64,000 nucleotides of DNA, taken from the NCBI GenBank assembly GCA_001510575.1, contig LNGK01000008.1, forward strand, positions 756,340-820,339, written 5' to 3'. The stretch is from Knoxdaviesia capensis (Eukaryota; Ascomycota; Sordariomycetes; Microascales; Gondwanamycetaceae). The notes under the pieces were generated by a model, which was given only the letters and a program-made list of their open reading frames with translations, did not search any database and was not told the DNA's origin. Below are positions 22,946 through 34,399 of the stretch, one piece after another (the first letter of the stretch is position 1; every line of letters starts with the position of its first letter). Both the position numbers and the translations under genes were made by a program.

Positions 22946-24216
22946 ATGCCGGAAATCGCAGAAAGTAGGTCACATAAACGCAAGAATAACTATGGAAAAA
23001 CACAAGATTCTAATTAGTTTGGAACTACAGTTGCCCGAGTCGTCCACTTCCTGCGGAAGCACCTCGTGGGGAAGACGATTGAAGAAGTGATTGCACCAGA
23101 CGACACGATTATCTTTGGAAAAGTCGGGACGACGGCTGAAGCCTTTATCCAGGCTTCAAAGGGCAAGAAGGTCGTCTCGTCCGGTAGTCAAGGCAAATAC
23201 TTCTGGTTAGTTAATAGAACTCATCTCCAGGTGTCTAAACTCTAACCAAGTCCAGGATTACTTTTGACCGGCCTCCCCATGTCGTAATGCACTTTGGAAT
23301 GACCGGATGGATCCACATCAAGGGGGAGAGAACTGCATACACGAACTACTACAAAAAGACGACGGACGACGGAGCATGGCCGCCGAAATTCTGGAAATTT
23401 CAGTTCAAGACCCGCGGTACCCCCTCCGTCGAGATAGCTTTCACCGACCCCCGCCGACTGGGTCGGATACGCCTGGTCGACTGCCCCGGCGCCGAGATCC
23501 GCGCCCACTCGCCACTAAAAGAAAACGGCCCCGATCCCGTCGTTGACGCGGAGATCTTCACGGCAGAGTTCCTGCGCACCAAGATGCGCGCGCGCCGTGT
23601 GCCGGTCAAGGCGCTCCTGCTCGACCAGACCACGCTCAGCGGCATCGGCAACTGGGTCGCTGACGAAGTGCTGTACCAGGCGCGGATGCACCCCGAGCAG
23701 TACTGCAACGAGGTCCCGGATGAGGGTGTGGCCCGGTTGTATGAGGCCATTCGCCACGTGTGCACGACCGCCGTCGAGAAGCTGGGCGACAGCGACGAGT
23801 TTCCCAAGCACTGGATCTTCAACTACCGTTGGAGCAAGGGGCAGAAAGGCGACGCCGTGTCACCTGCAGGCGAGAAACTGGCGTTTCTTACGGTTGGCGG
23901 CAGAACAAGCTGCTATGCACCGGACAGACAGAAGAAGGCGGCGGCTACAGCGAAGAAGGAGTCGGGCGGCACAAAGTCAGACTACTTTGAAGACGCCGAT
24001 GGTGAAGACGCCGATGGTGTCAAGGAGAAGGCAAAGAAGCCAGTGAAACGCAAGGCCCCGGTCGTCAAAGCCGAGCTTGCGGAAGATGACGAGGACACTC
24101 CACGAATCGTCAAGAAGAAGCAGCGGTCGAAACCTGCGGAGACCAAGGTGGCCAAGAAGGAGGAAGAAATTCCTGATGGAAGAAGGCGGTCTGGTCGACT
24201 CAGAAAAACATCATGA
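22946..24216 (+). CDS. Formamidopyrimidine-DNA glycosylase (Fpg/MutM family)
   Basis: Three exons are inferred, 22,946-22,964, 23,031-23,205 and 23,256-24,216; the product is 384 residues. The 19-base first exon supplies MPEIAE, so Pro2 (catalytic nucleophile after Met removal) and Glu3 are present. Lys62 in GSQGKYFW is the conserved beta-hairpin lysine. A helix-two-turn-helix lies at about 183-212 (LDQTTLSGIGNWVADEVLYQ). Instead of the bacterial four-cysteine zinc finger there is a zincless finger around LTVGGRTSCYAP with Arg281, as in plant and fungal relatives. The enzyme removes oxidised purines and nicks the strand in base-excision repair. Residues from about 300 are Lys/Glu/Asp-rich with basic clusters, probably disordered and nuclear. 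It is divergent from the snoRNA host gene. Confidence 0.93.
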
Positions 24217-24423
24217 TGCACCGCTTCTTCATACTTAGGAATGTACATATTCATTGTATAACATGTCTGAAATGCGCCACTCAAAACTATCTGTATCATG
24301 AAAAAAGCATGCCCGAATCCGCCCTAAACATCCAGAATCCATTTGCGCCCACGGTGATATCTCAAATTGTGTGTACATACAGAACATTTTGTTTTCCCCC
24401 CGGTCCCAATGAAAGAACAGTAA

Positions 24424-25711
24424 TCAAACGCTATCATCATCACTTCCGTAATCAACCAGCGCCGAGGCAGGTTTAGTCGCCTTCGTCTGTTTGAACACGA
24501 TGCCCGAGTTGCCACTTAGGCCGACCACGCCGGCGAGAAGACCATCGTCGGCGAGCGCCTGAGCAGGCCGTTTCGCCGAATTTGAGCCCTCGATGGCACG
24601 AGAGGCATCCGGCGCCTCAATCGCGCGGGAATCGTCCACATCGCCGGCCTCGCCGGTCTTGCGCGAGAACCACACCGCATCGGGCGCCTCGAACCCTTGC
24701 AGGCCATAACTGCCCTCAACTCTCCGGCGCTTGCGAGCCTCAGGGTCACGGCCCTCCAGCTCTGCCACGTATTCAGCGGGCAGCGCCGCGCGGATTGCCT
24801 CGGCGGCTTGCTCCTCGATGCGGCGGGCCTCGCGCGCCTGCGCCATGGGGTTCGGGTCGGCAGTCGCCCAGCGCACGTTGAGCACCTCGTCGTGGTCGAG
24901 CGACTGGTGGGCCATCGACTCCTTTGCGAACTGTGCGTTGGCCTCGTTCGAGTAGGTGATGAAGGCGACACCGCGGTCGTTCAGCACGCGCTGGCGCTCG
25001 ATCTGGCCCCATTCGGCGAAGTGGCGCGCCACGATCTCCTCGATGTCGTCGGTCACGTGGATGCGGCCGACGTAGACGGTGCGATTTGGCCGCATGAAGC
25101 TGCCCACGCCGCCCATGTCGTCGCGGTAGTCGGAGAACTTGTCGCGGCCGAAACAGTCGACGTTCGGGTTGAAGAGGTCGGTCACGGTCGGGAGTCGGTG
25201 GAGGTACAGGCAGTCGCTGCCTTTGGGACATACGCCGCGGGCGAACTGAGAAAGAGACAGTTGTGTGAGTAAGAGGAAACATCATGGGGGGACATAGGAG
25301 GAGAGTTGGACATACAAATAAGCAGAAGTATGATCCCGGGATGTTGTCTGCTTGTGTGTATCCCGAGTCTTTGGCAATATTGCATCGGCCCTTGGCCTTC
25401 GTTTGGCTGGCATAGCTGCTCTCGCGGTCTCCTCCACTCCACTTGTTATACCAGATACTGTGGACTAGTTAGTATCAACACATTGACAACACAAGAAGAG
25501 GAGCTTCAACTTACTTGAATATGACTCCGGTTTGCGGAGGAGGCTCCGTTGTGAAGGTGGCCGGGTCAACCTGGGGCCGCGCCGGCCGGCGCTTTTTCCG
25601 CCGGATGACCTTGCGTCCCTTTGCGACTGTGACTTCCTGCGACGTGCTCGTAGCGACAACCTCGCCTCCGCTCGTCTCCACGGGAGGAGACTCAACTTCT
25701 GGTGCCGACAT
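24424..25711 (-). CDS. cwc2: Pre-mRNA-splicing factor Cwc2
   Basis: Three exons on the minus strand, 25,711-25,515, 25,457-25,316 and 25,245-24,424, give 386 residues. The joins restore GVIFNIWYNKWSGGD and YFCLFFARG, both hallmarks of Cwc2. Order: basic N-terminus (RRKKRRPARP), Torus domain, CCCH zinc finger Cys111-X7-Cys119-X5-Cys125-X3-His129, and an RRM with RNP2 VYVGRI (170-175) and RNP1 RGVAFITY (204-211). The C-terminal part is Ala/Glu-rich and ends YGSDDDSV. In yeast, Cwc2 belongs to the Prp19-associated complex and touches U6 snRNA and the intron near the catalytic centre. The start is 304 bp from the divergent nse2 gene. Confidence 0.95.
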
Positions 25712-26015
25712 TTTGGTGTGAATTAGATGTGAATGATTCTCCTGTGATGAAGAGAAAAAAGGCTGAAGTTTCTCAAAAACCCGACGTCGCAAGTCTCGAT
25801 CTTAGAGGAAAATAAAAGCGGGTCTTTAGACTGACTAATGGGGATGGCAAATATCCGGCTAAGCTACTAACCCTATCAACCCGAATTCACGCTGCTTCCT
25901 TTTTGGACGCGTTTGTTAATTGTTCAGCCTGCACACCATTGTCAGTTTCACGGTTTAATTTTCTCCAAACACAAACTCTTGCATATCAACCCACCGCATA
26001 CGAACGACCGATTCG
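25712..26015. promoter_or_regulatory. Shared divergent promoter cwc2 / nse2
   Basis: Only 304 bp separate the start codons of cwc2 (minus) and nse2 (plus), so both promoters must lie here. No TATA box or named motif is clear. Confidence 0.6.
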
Positions 26016-27403
26016 ATGGCGACCCAATCGAGACGGCGGCGATTGGTATCGCAGATGGGAACCGCTTCGAGTGACTCCAGCCCATCGGAGTTCGAAGGCT
26101 TCCGCGACCCCCTCTGCCCACTGAACCACGGAGCATCAGCCAAAGTCTCAGGCCTCGGTGCAGCGACGAGCGCGGTTCCTGCTATTGACAGCCACGTCCG
26201 CGCCGCCCTCGATGCCCTGAACTCCAGCGTCTTTCAAATCCACGACGCCCTGCGCGACCGCAAACGTAAGTTGGAGCGGATCACCTCGGCGGCCGCGGCC
26301 GAAAGCGCCGACGATCCCCAGGCTGTTAGCCGGGCGGCCGACCACGTGGCGAAGCGCCAGGCTGGCATCACCGAGATCCAGGACGTGGCGGGCGACCTGT
26401 CGATCGAGTGCGAGGGCGCGGTGCGCAGCCTCGTTGACCTGGCGACCTACCTCGAGGACCAGCGTAAGTGTTTGGCCCTGGTGTCGCACGAGGTGCACGT
26501 TGCTGCGACGCAGCGCGCAACCGAAGCTGCCCAGAAGCGCCAGCGTGTGCTGGCAGCGGAGCGGACCCGGCAGATGCGCCCGCCTGGCGAGCAGCCGGCA
26601 GGGACTCAGGACACCACCCTTGAACTCGAAGAGGAGGACGACGACCTGGTCCTACCCCCGCCGAACCCGGCGCTCGGCGCGGTGAGCCGGGTCGAGGCGC
26701 ACATGAATGCCAAGCGCAGCGCGTACGATAACACGAAGGAGGCGGTGCGATACGGCCAGAACAACGACTACATGTCGTTCCGCCGCCAGTGGTTCCACGG
26801 AATCCACGGCGACGATCGCGAGGTGCCGCCGGCGACACGTTGGTTCAGAGCCAACGGCGAGCCGGTACCGTTCTCCGCGGACGACGATCCGGATGATGCC
26901 GGCGATGGAAGTGACGAGGACCTGATCATCGAGCGTGTAAAGGAGAGTTTCCTGTGCCCGCTGGGAATGATTGAGCTGGTCGACCCGCTCATGAGCCGCG
27001 TGTGTCGGCACACTTATGAGCGCGCTTCTATCTTGAGCTACATTGGACGCCATACTTCAGCCCGATGCCCACACATAGCATGCTCAAAGGTTTGTATTTT
27101 TCGTTTCTTTTGTTCTTGCTCGTTGAGCTGGAGGCTTGACATTTGGCTCAATGAACGTACTAACCAACATGTCTCTACACGCAGTACTTCGGTCTGAAAG
27201 ATCTCTACGTCGACGCTGAGTACGTGCGCAAGTTGCAGCGCCACAAAGAACGTGCACAGGAAGAACAGGATGAGTACGGCAACGCGGATCACGACGAGAC
27301 TGTGATTGATAATAGCGAATTTCCGGACGCTGAGGATGCTGCTATGGATGAGTCTGGGGACTCGTCTGAGCGTCTGATTGTGCCTAAGGCGGAGCGGCCA
27401 TGA
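26016..27403 (+). CDS. nse2: Nse2/Mms21-type SUMO ligase of the SMC5-6 complex
   Basis: Two exons, 26,016-27,089 and 27,185-27,403, give 430 residues across a 95-bp intron that joins CSK to YFGLKDLY. A C-terminal SP-RING is clear: Cys314 (CPLGMIEL, a structural position), then zinc ligands Cys330 and His332 (VCRHTYER), Cys351 (CPH) and Cys356. The N-terminal half is helical (about 60-230), the part that docks on the Smc5 coiled coil in yeast. An acidic linker lies near 200-215. The acidic tail after the SP-RING ends PKAERP. The protein attaches SUMO to substrates during recombination repair. Members vary in length; this is longer than the yeast protein. Confidence 0.9.
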
Positions 27404-28055
27404 CCGGCTTGATAGCTAGTTTACTGACTTAGGCTTGACCTCGAGCTTAGGACTTCATGGAGGGTAGCTTGGGCGTTTGTAGATGGGACGGTCTCGACAT
27501 GATATCATATGCCCCGTTATGAACAGAACCTACAGAATTGAATGAATTCTACGCGACTCTTACTGGTGTTCAATTGAAACTTTTATTCATGTTCGTGTGG
27601 TGCCTGTGCCTAGTGTATCATATGAGAGAGGTTGCAACCCTAAATCAGAACCCTACGCGTGAACCCTGGAGATGGGCCGGACTGAAAAATTCAGCCCCTG
27701 CAGGGGAGTGGACGCGCTTCTGCAAGGCAGAAGCTGAGGCTGAATGGAAGCGATTTTAGGGTATAATTTAAAGACGGTGCCGATCCCACGCGATGGAGAG
27801 ACGAAATGTGTGCCCTGCTGAATCTTTCTCCCCTTTCCCGCTTGTATCGACATCAACTTGTCTCTTGTACAACCCTTCGGTGATCATCACGTCTTCCGTC
27901 GATCTGCCGGCGATACCACGTTGAATTGCCCACACGGAGCGGAACACATTGACCGGGGAGGGCCACGACAAGAGTGGACATTGAAAAAGTCGCGAAATTT
28001 CTATCTTCGACTGGGCCACGCACGCATTCACCAAGCCACCACATACTCAATCACC
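27404..28055. other. Spacer between nse2 and membrane protein gene
   Basis: Presumed nse2 3' region and the promoter/leader of the next gene. The frame of the next gene stays open upstream to about 27,858, but I placed the start at 28,056 because the protein from there matches the conserved start of the family. Confidence 0.45.
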
Positions 28056-29985
28056 ATGTCAGACTCCTCGCTCCCGTCCGACATCATCACCTACATCGGT
28101 GTGCCGTTGGCGGTGTTGGGAGTGCTGCCGATCCTCTACAACACGGTGGTGACACTGTCGGCGCTGTCCCGCATCAAGCGGATTCTCCGACACAGCCGCT
28201 TGACGGCATTGACGCGCAGCGATGTGGTCAACCGCGTGATTGAGGTCGAGCTGCCGCGGTACGCCGTGCGGCCGCTGGACCGGTTTGCCGAGCGGGAGGA
28301 CTACTGGAGGCTCAGCCGGCACCCGAGCAATATCCCGGGCGGCTCGTGGACGACGTTCAACTGGCGGTATCACACGATCGGCATGAAGACTCAGCGCGTG
28401 GAGTACGCGGATCAGTTGCGCCAGCCGCAGGTTGAGGTGGCATTTGATGAGCTGGTGTGCTACCTGTTGGACTTGGGTGAGTTGCGCTCTTCATGTCAAC
28501 CACCGGTTTTTGGGGGGGTTCTCTCTAACAGCTGCTTGCTTCCTTTAAAGGTGCCGTTCCGGATCCCCAGGGTTGGAGACTTCTGCGTACCACTGGTCTA
28601 TGGACGCCGGTTGGGTGCAGTCTGATGACGTCTCCGGATGGCGGAGAACGTGCGTTGACGATTGCCCCGTTGAACGATTCTGATGGAAATCTGTCCCTGG
28701 CTGTGAACTGGTCTTCCACATGGATCACCCGAAGCGACAACTCTCTGCCCCCGTACTGGGTCAAGCTCCCGGTACCGGCGCAGATGGCCACCGATGAACC
28801 AGCTGCGTCGGCCTCGGGAGACCGCGACGAGACAGACAAAACGGCTACCGACGAAGCCTCGGAATCCAAGCCCCCGCAAACCGCCGAGTCAGGATCCTCC
28901 GACACCGAAGCCCCGCAGCCCTCGCCAACCAAGTCCACCGCATCCCTCTCCAAAGAGCCGGCCGCCGCGACCGCCGCCTCCGCCCGCCACAGCGTGCACA
29001 CAATCGACAGCGTGCAGCGCGAGGTCAACGCCACCGCACGCCTCCCGATCGCCTGCCACGTGTCGGTCGACGGCCTGCAGGCCGCCATCCCGCTCAGCGA
29101 GGACCTGGGCCACACGCGCACCGCCGCGCTGTACATCAACCACCTGCGCGGCAACAACCGCGCCGCCACGTGGTTCGCCAGCGCCGCCACGGCGTACGGC
29201 ACCAGCAGCGACACGATCCTGTGGAACTACCGCATCCCCGAGGACATCCTCGCCTTCGCCCGCCGCGAGTCGGTGCCGTGCGGCGTGCTGGAGCTGATGG
29301 GCGTGGTCAATGCCAGCGAGACGCCCGAGTGGGCGTCGCCGGACAGTGGGTCCAACGACCAGTCGCAGCTGTATATGCGGCGGATGCGCGAGCAGCGGCT
29401 GGCGATCGAGGCCGAGTCGCGCCTGTCGCCGCCGCAGCGCCAGCAGGCCGTCATGGACCGCATGAAGCGCGAGGTGCAGCAGCGGATGGACGACAGTAAG
29501 TTCCCCCCTTCCCGTCATCCGTCAACTTCTGTGACTCTGCTCCGTACTAACCAACCCCCGAAGTGAACGACCGGGTCCGCCACGACCGCCACGTGCGCGA
29601 GCTCCGCCAGAGCGAAGCCCTGCAAAGCCCGAAATGGGACGCGTCGCAGGTGGCCAAGTACACTCTGCGGTGGCTGAAGGCCCAGGCGGTCGTGCCGGAG
29701 CACTACACGGTGCGCGACGCGGTCGGCGGCCTCCTGCACGGCTTCGTGCACGATGGAACGCTTGCCGGCGCCGTGTTCGGCATGCTGGACAAGTGGAAGA
29801 CGTGGGCGGATAACGCGGGCATGCGGCGGTCGGATTACGTCGAGCTGGATAACCAGCTGCGGGTGTTTGCGCAGGCCAGTCTAGTGTTGGCGGTTATCCG
29901 GGATACGTCGTCGGCCGCCGATGGCACATTGGCGATGGACTTGCAGGAGTGTTTGCGCATGTGGAAAAAGGTGCGGCTGGGATAG
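28056..29985 (+). CDS. Conserved ascomycete membrane protein of unknown function
   Basis: Three exons, 28,056-28,476, 28,551-29,495 and 29,564-29,985, give 595 residues. A single hydrophobic segment at about residues 10-30 (GVPLAVLGVLPILYNTVVTL) suggests an N-terminal membrane anchor. The next 130 residues are the most conserved part of a family I recognise only as uncharacterised proteins in Aspergillus and relatives (LPSDIITYIGVPLAVLGVLP, SNIPGGSWTTFNW, RVEYADQLRQPQVEVAFDEL, GWRLLRTTGLWTPVGCSL). A Ser/Thr/Glu-rich insert (about 210-290) separates it from a C-terminal half with basic helices. No catalytic motif is visible. It is convergent with COQ3 (180 bp between stop codons). Confidence 0.85.
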
Positions 29986-30165
29986 TTTCGGTCATCAGTT
30001 CCGTTGTCTTTTGGTACATATATCCGGCTTTGTTATAATATCATGCACATATATCTCTTGGGCTCGTGAACAGAATGGCAGTTCTTCGTTACTGCGTCTG
30101 CAGCGCTATTGTTAAACACTAGAGCTAGACAAACAAAGGTAATACACGGGCTCGATCAACTTCCA

Positions 30166-31086
30166 TCACTCTTCGTTTTTCCGCACGGCAAAGAAGTAAT
30201 TGCCGACCTTCTCGCTTCCCGGCACTTCCTTCCAGCCCACACCGGGAATGTACACCACGCCCATCACGGTCGGGGAGTTCCAGCAGCTGCGCGAAGCAAA
30301 GTACGACCGCAACTCCTCCTCGTTGACGTACTTGGCCCAGTCATGGGTCCCCTTGGGCACAATGCCCAGGATATCCTCAGCGACCAGGTTCGTCGTGAGC
30401 CAGCTCATCCAGGTGCGCGCAATCGTGCTGAGCACCAACCAGCCGCCGGGCCGCACAAACGGCGCCACGCGGTCCAGAAACGGCCCGGGCGCGTCGACAT
30501 GCTCGACCACCTCGAACACCGACACCACGTCGAAGCTCAGGCTTGGGTCGAGCTGCTCGACCGAGCTCTGGGTGTAGGTCAGCCGGCCGGCGAGCGCCGG
30601 GTCGCGGCGCGCGTGGGCGCGCGCCACGGCCAGCACCTCGGGCGACGGGTCGATGGCGGTGACGTGGGCAGTGGTGGGCAGGCGGGCGGCGCTCTCGGCG
30701 AAGATGCCGCCGCCGCAGCCGATGTCGAGGAACCGCAGGCCGGCGGCCGGGGCGGCGTCGGTCGTGCCGGAGGATGCGTGGCACCGGCGGATGAAGTCGT
30801 GGCGCAGCGGGTTCATCTGGTGCAGGAGCCGCGATGAGCCGTGGGTGTTCCACCATTCGGCGGCCAGGGCATTGAAGTGCGAGACTTCCGACGGGTCGAC
30901 GGAGGAGTACGGCGAGGACGAGGACGGCGGCGGCGGCGGTGGTGGTGTGGAGGAGGCGGCGGGAGCGGATGTGTGGAGGAGGGCTCGGGCTGGGAGGTGG
31001 GCCGGTGTCGGTCGCGTGGCCAGACGCCGGTGCCGGAGGGCACGGAGGACCGCTGCTGGCGGTTGCCGTAAGGCTGAGGGAGGCAT
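30166..31086 (-). CDS. COQ3: COQ3 O-methyltransferase of ubiquinone synthesis
   Basis: A single-exon gene of 306 residues. The first ATG in frame (31,086) starts an Arg/Ala/Pro-rich, acid-free leader of about 45 residues that fits a mitochondrial presequence. The Class I methyltransferase core follows: motif I FLDIGCGGGIFAE (119-131), AIDPSPEVL, FDVVSVFEVVEHV and RPGGWLVLSTI. The N-terminal signature SHFNALAAEWWN and the late EDILGIVPKGTHDW segment mark the UbiG/Coq3 family. The enzyme performs both O-methylations of coenzyme Q synthesis on the inner mitochondrial membrane. A RIP-mutated retrotransposon begins 152 bp upstream of the start codon, so the promoter is short or lies within the element. 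Confidence 0.93.
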   Translation of the reverse strand: MPPSALRQPPAAVLRALRHRRLATRPTPAHLPARALLHTSAPAASSTPPPPPPPSSSSPYSSVDPSEVSHFNALAAEWWNTHGSSRLLHQMNPLRHDFIRRCHASSGTTDAAPAAGLRFLDIGCGGGIFAESAARLPTTAHVTAIDPSPEVLAVARAHARRDPALAGRLTYTQSSVEQLDPSLSFDVVSVFEVVEHVDAPGPFLDRVAPFVRPGGWLVLSTIARTWMSWLTTNLVAEDILGIVPKGTHDWAKYVNEEELRSYFASRSCWNSPTVMGVVYIPGVGWKEVPGSEKVGNYFFAVRKNEE

Positions 31087-31233
31087 TTTGCAAAGGAAGG
31101 TGTGGATTTGGAGAATTGAAGCTGGAGACAAGCAGCATGTTCAGCATTAAGTCAAAGAGCTGAGCTTGCAGATTTTGGTGCAGGCAAACGCGATATGCAT
31201 CAATCGGGGCACCCCGGTACCGCGATAGCTGCG
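31087..31233 (-). promoter_or_regulatory. Remaining COQ3 promoter next to retroelement
   Basis: 147 bp of normal-composition DNA lie between the COQ3 start codon and the target duplication of the copia element. It contains the inverted repeat GGGGCACCCC (31,206-31,215) and palindrome CGGTACCG. Any longer original promoter now lies 17 kb away. Confidence 0.5.
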
Positions 31234-31238
31234 ACTAA
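31234..31238. repeat. Target-site duplication ACTAA, left
   Basis: ACTAA sits directly before the first base of the left copia LTR and recurs directly after the right LTR (48,234-48,238). Confidence 0.85.
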
Positions 31239-31391
31239 TGCGGCAGTATATGGCACTCTCACATGAGCACTATCACGTGCCATGTCATGCTCAGATCAGG
31301 TGATGAGCCTGCGGTGTTTATCTAGGACTCCGCCTAGCTACATACCGCTAGTTAGATATATAGAAGAATTAATATATAATTAGATACTATA
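31239..31391 (+). repeat. copia 5' LTR (153 bp)
   Basis: It starts TGCGGCAG and ends CTATA, and aligns without gaps to the right LTR over all 153 bp. There are 23 differences, all CA/TA or TG/TA. In the first 78 positions this copy is the unmutated one (17 sites); from position 105 on it is the mutated one (6 sites). Confidence 0.9.
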
Positions 31392-31394
31392 GTT
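31391..31394. repeat. Gypsy target duplication AGTT, left
   Basis: AGTT lies directly before the left gypsy LTR and again directly after the right one (41,205-41,208). Four bases is short, so this relies on both LTR ends being placed correctly. Confidence 0.6.
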
Positions 31395-31645
31395 TATAAT
31401 TCTTAGATATATAGTTTAAAGGACTAATAAATAAGTATAAAGGGAAGCTTAAATTTTTTCTATCTTAAGATATTTCCTATAAAAGCGCGGTAGATATCTG
31501 CCTTTTATAGGTCTTTTACTAGCTCTTTAAGGTATTTATATATATATAGATATATACCTAAATGCTTACCGCTAGGTAGTATCTACGTGTATTAGTATAC
31601 GTTTATACGTAATTATAATATACTCTAACCTATTAGGGATCTATA
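31395..31645 (-). repeat. gypsy 3' LTR (left copy, 251 bp)
   Basis: It begins TATAATTCTTAG and ends GGGATCTATA on the plus strand, closely matching 40,922-41,204. It lacks about 32 bp of AT-rich sequence present in the right copy near 40,962-41,000. TATA ends probably derive from TGTA..TACA by RIP. Confidence 0.85.
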
Positions 31646-34300
31646 AGATCCCCTTTCTTAACTAGATTATCCGCAATCTACTTTTAACTAGTAAAGGATA
31701 TTAAAAGGACTTCCCTTTATATAATTTTATACTTATACTACGAGTAGTTTTTAATTATTTTTATATTTTTCTAGGGGTCCTCTTTTTTTATCCTTTTCGA
31801 TTTTTTAAAGTATATAGAAAGAAATATAATATAAAGCGAGTTTAAGTAGTAGTTAGATAGGAATAATAATAGTAATTAATAAGGAAATAGGTATCTAATT
31901 ATAATAAAGGGGAACTTCCTATTCGTAGCGTTTTAGGTAGCTATAGGTACTATTTTATCTATCTAACGACGTAAATACCTTAGTATTAAATAGTATTAAG
32001 AGGGATTAAGAATACTACGACGCCTAGTTAGATAGTAACGGCCTATACTATACTATATAGGTAGCGATTACGTAACTTATCTACCTATTATTAGTTAATA
32101 AAAGCGGGCGTTACGCCTAGGAATTAGGCTATAAAGGTAGCGGGGACTAGGGCGTTAGGGAAAGGGGGTACTATTACGATAGCGGTAGCTATTATTAATA
32201 TAGCTATCGGCGTAAATACTAGTATTACTAGTATAACGGCGGCTCTACTAGCTAATATTAGTACTATAACGACTAGTATAACGGGTACCGCTACTAGCGG
32301 AGTAGGTACTAACGGGGGTCCTCCCTTAATAGTATTAATTTTAGCGGCCTCGGTAGCTAAAAAGAGAGGTAATAGGTATACCGAGGTTAGGGCTAGCGCT
32401 AAAGCCGTATGCTATAGGCGTATAATAGTTAGTTAAATAGGTATAGGGAGTCCTTTAAAGGTATATAGTATAGCTACGGTATTAATAAAACGGCTCGCGT
32501 TATTAAATTCCGCGCTATTTAATTTCTAATTAGCGGCTATAGAGTCCCTATTATAGACGAGTATATATTTAGCTACGGCGATATCTTATAACGCTCGGGT
32601 TTACGTATTTAACGTATTAATCTAGTTTTTATTAGTATCTATAAAGGTATCTATTTTAGCTAATATATTACTAGGTACCTAGTAATTAGCCTAATAGTTA
32701 TAGTATTTAGTATAAGTATTCTATATAACGTTATTAATAACGTATCGATAGTAGAGAATACCTAGGTATTCGATATATCTTAGTATATATTAGGTATATA
32801 GAATCGGCTCGATAGCTCTAACTATAGCGGTAACGCGCGGTACGTTCGTAGCGGGAGTAGCGGTAGGGGGAATAGCGGCTATAGTAAGTAATAGAGTATT
32901 ATTAGCGTTATTATTATTATTATTAGTAGGCTATTAAGAGATATTATTATCGTTTATAGTATAAATAGTAAGCTTAGTAAGTAGAATAGCTATTAATAGT
33001 ACTAGTAATAGAGAAGATAGATAAGAAAGAGATAGTAGTAATAAGAGAGATAAAGAATTATCTAATTCTAAATCGTTTATAGCTAGAGATCGCTAGCTTC
33101 TTATATTTCTTCGTTAGTTATATAACTATTCGTTTCTTTATTTATTATAAATAAGAAAGAATTTAGCTTTTTATTATAAAAGGTAAGGTTATTACGGCGT
33201 TTATCGTATTATAGTAGTCCTTCTATTAGCTAATATAGTCCTAATAGCTATTAAACTAGGTAGTTACTAAGAAAAGCGGGTCTTAGAGGACGGAAGGGAT
33301 AGCTAGATAAAGGACGTTTAGGTTAATCGCGGTATTTAGAATATCGTACTATAGCGGTATTATACTATTCGGTATTAGATAGTATAATTAGTACCTCCTT
33401 CCCTTCCCTTCGTTATATAAATATAGGAAAGTACGATAGTTAGCCGCGTAAATATAGGTAGCTAGCGTAAAGTATAGGAATTAGGAATAAAGAAAGGAAG
33501 AAAGAAAAAAATAGTATATAGGCGTAGCGGTAAGTCTAGAGCGTTCTATTAATTATTAATATAGTAAAATAAGTTAAAAGTAGGGAAATACGCGGGAAAA
33601 AATCGGAAAAAGTATATAAAAGGCGGAATATTAGTAGTAATAGCGGTAAAATAAAAAAAGAATAATAAAAGAAAAATTCTAAAAAAGGAAAATAGTATAG
33701 CTTAATAGTAAGGCGTAGCTAAAATAAAAATAGAATAAAGGAAATTAGGATATAGATAGAATTAGGATATAAATAGGGGATAACTATAGAACGAATATTA
33801 TAAAGGAAAAATAAAATAATAAATAAAAAATAAAAAAAGAAAGAAATAGTATAGGGTAAGGCGACTATCTACTAATAGACGATAGACGCTTACGATCTAG
33901 CTCGAGAAGGCGACGACTAATATACTAAAGGCTACGAATAGGCTAGCTATCCTTAACGTACGCTAGGAATAGGTTAAACCTATTATAGCGTTTATCGAAC
34001 CGATAACCGCTTAATAACTCTAGAATATAGGTATTACCTTAGTAAACGTTAATAACGAGCTACGGTCCGTCGTAGAATAGCTCGTATTTATATTTTTACG
34101 GTCGATATCGTAACGTCTAGTCGCCTTTACTAAAAATACGATATATAGCCTTATCGTTCTATAATATAGTACGGATATATATTTAGTATACCTTTACGGA
34201 GTTAGATAATAAGCGAACGGTCTTAAATAACTATCTTTTATAAGTTAAATCTTATTAGGAGGCGATAACTTTATCTATAGTAGGCTCCTATTTATATAGT
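31646..34300 (-). other. Gypsy segment downstream of integrase, unidentified
   Basis: Between the integrase fossil and the 3' LTR lie 2.6 kb with repeated TAGCGG/TAGTA-like words (densest at 32,100-33,060) and a purine-rich stretch at 33,500-33,870. It may be the eroded 3' part of the polyprotein or a second frame. No motif is recognisable after RIP. Confidence 0.4.
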
Positions 34301-34399
34301 ATAGTAATATAGGTAGCGTTATTATAGGGCTCGGTACCGAAAAGTAAGTAATACGGGGAAAAGCTACTTATTTACGGTCTATTTAAGTAGATACGTATA

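Noticed and set aside
25712..27403. Reading the SP-RING protein as a U-box ubiquitin ligase
   Set aside because: The Cys-X-His-X18-Cys-X4-Cys spacing and the Smc5-6 family context fit SP-RING, while U-boxes lack zinc ligands.
30109..30837. 242-residue plus-strand frame
   Set aside because: Antisense shadow of COQ3.
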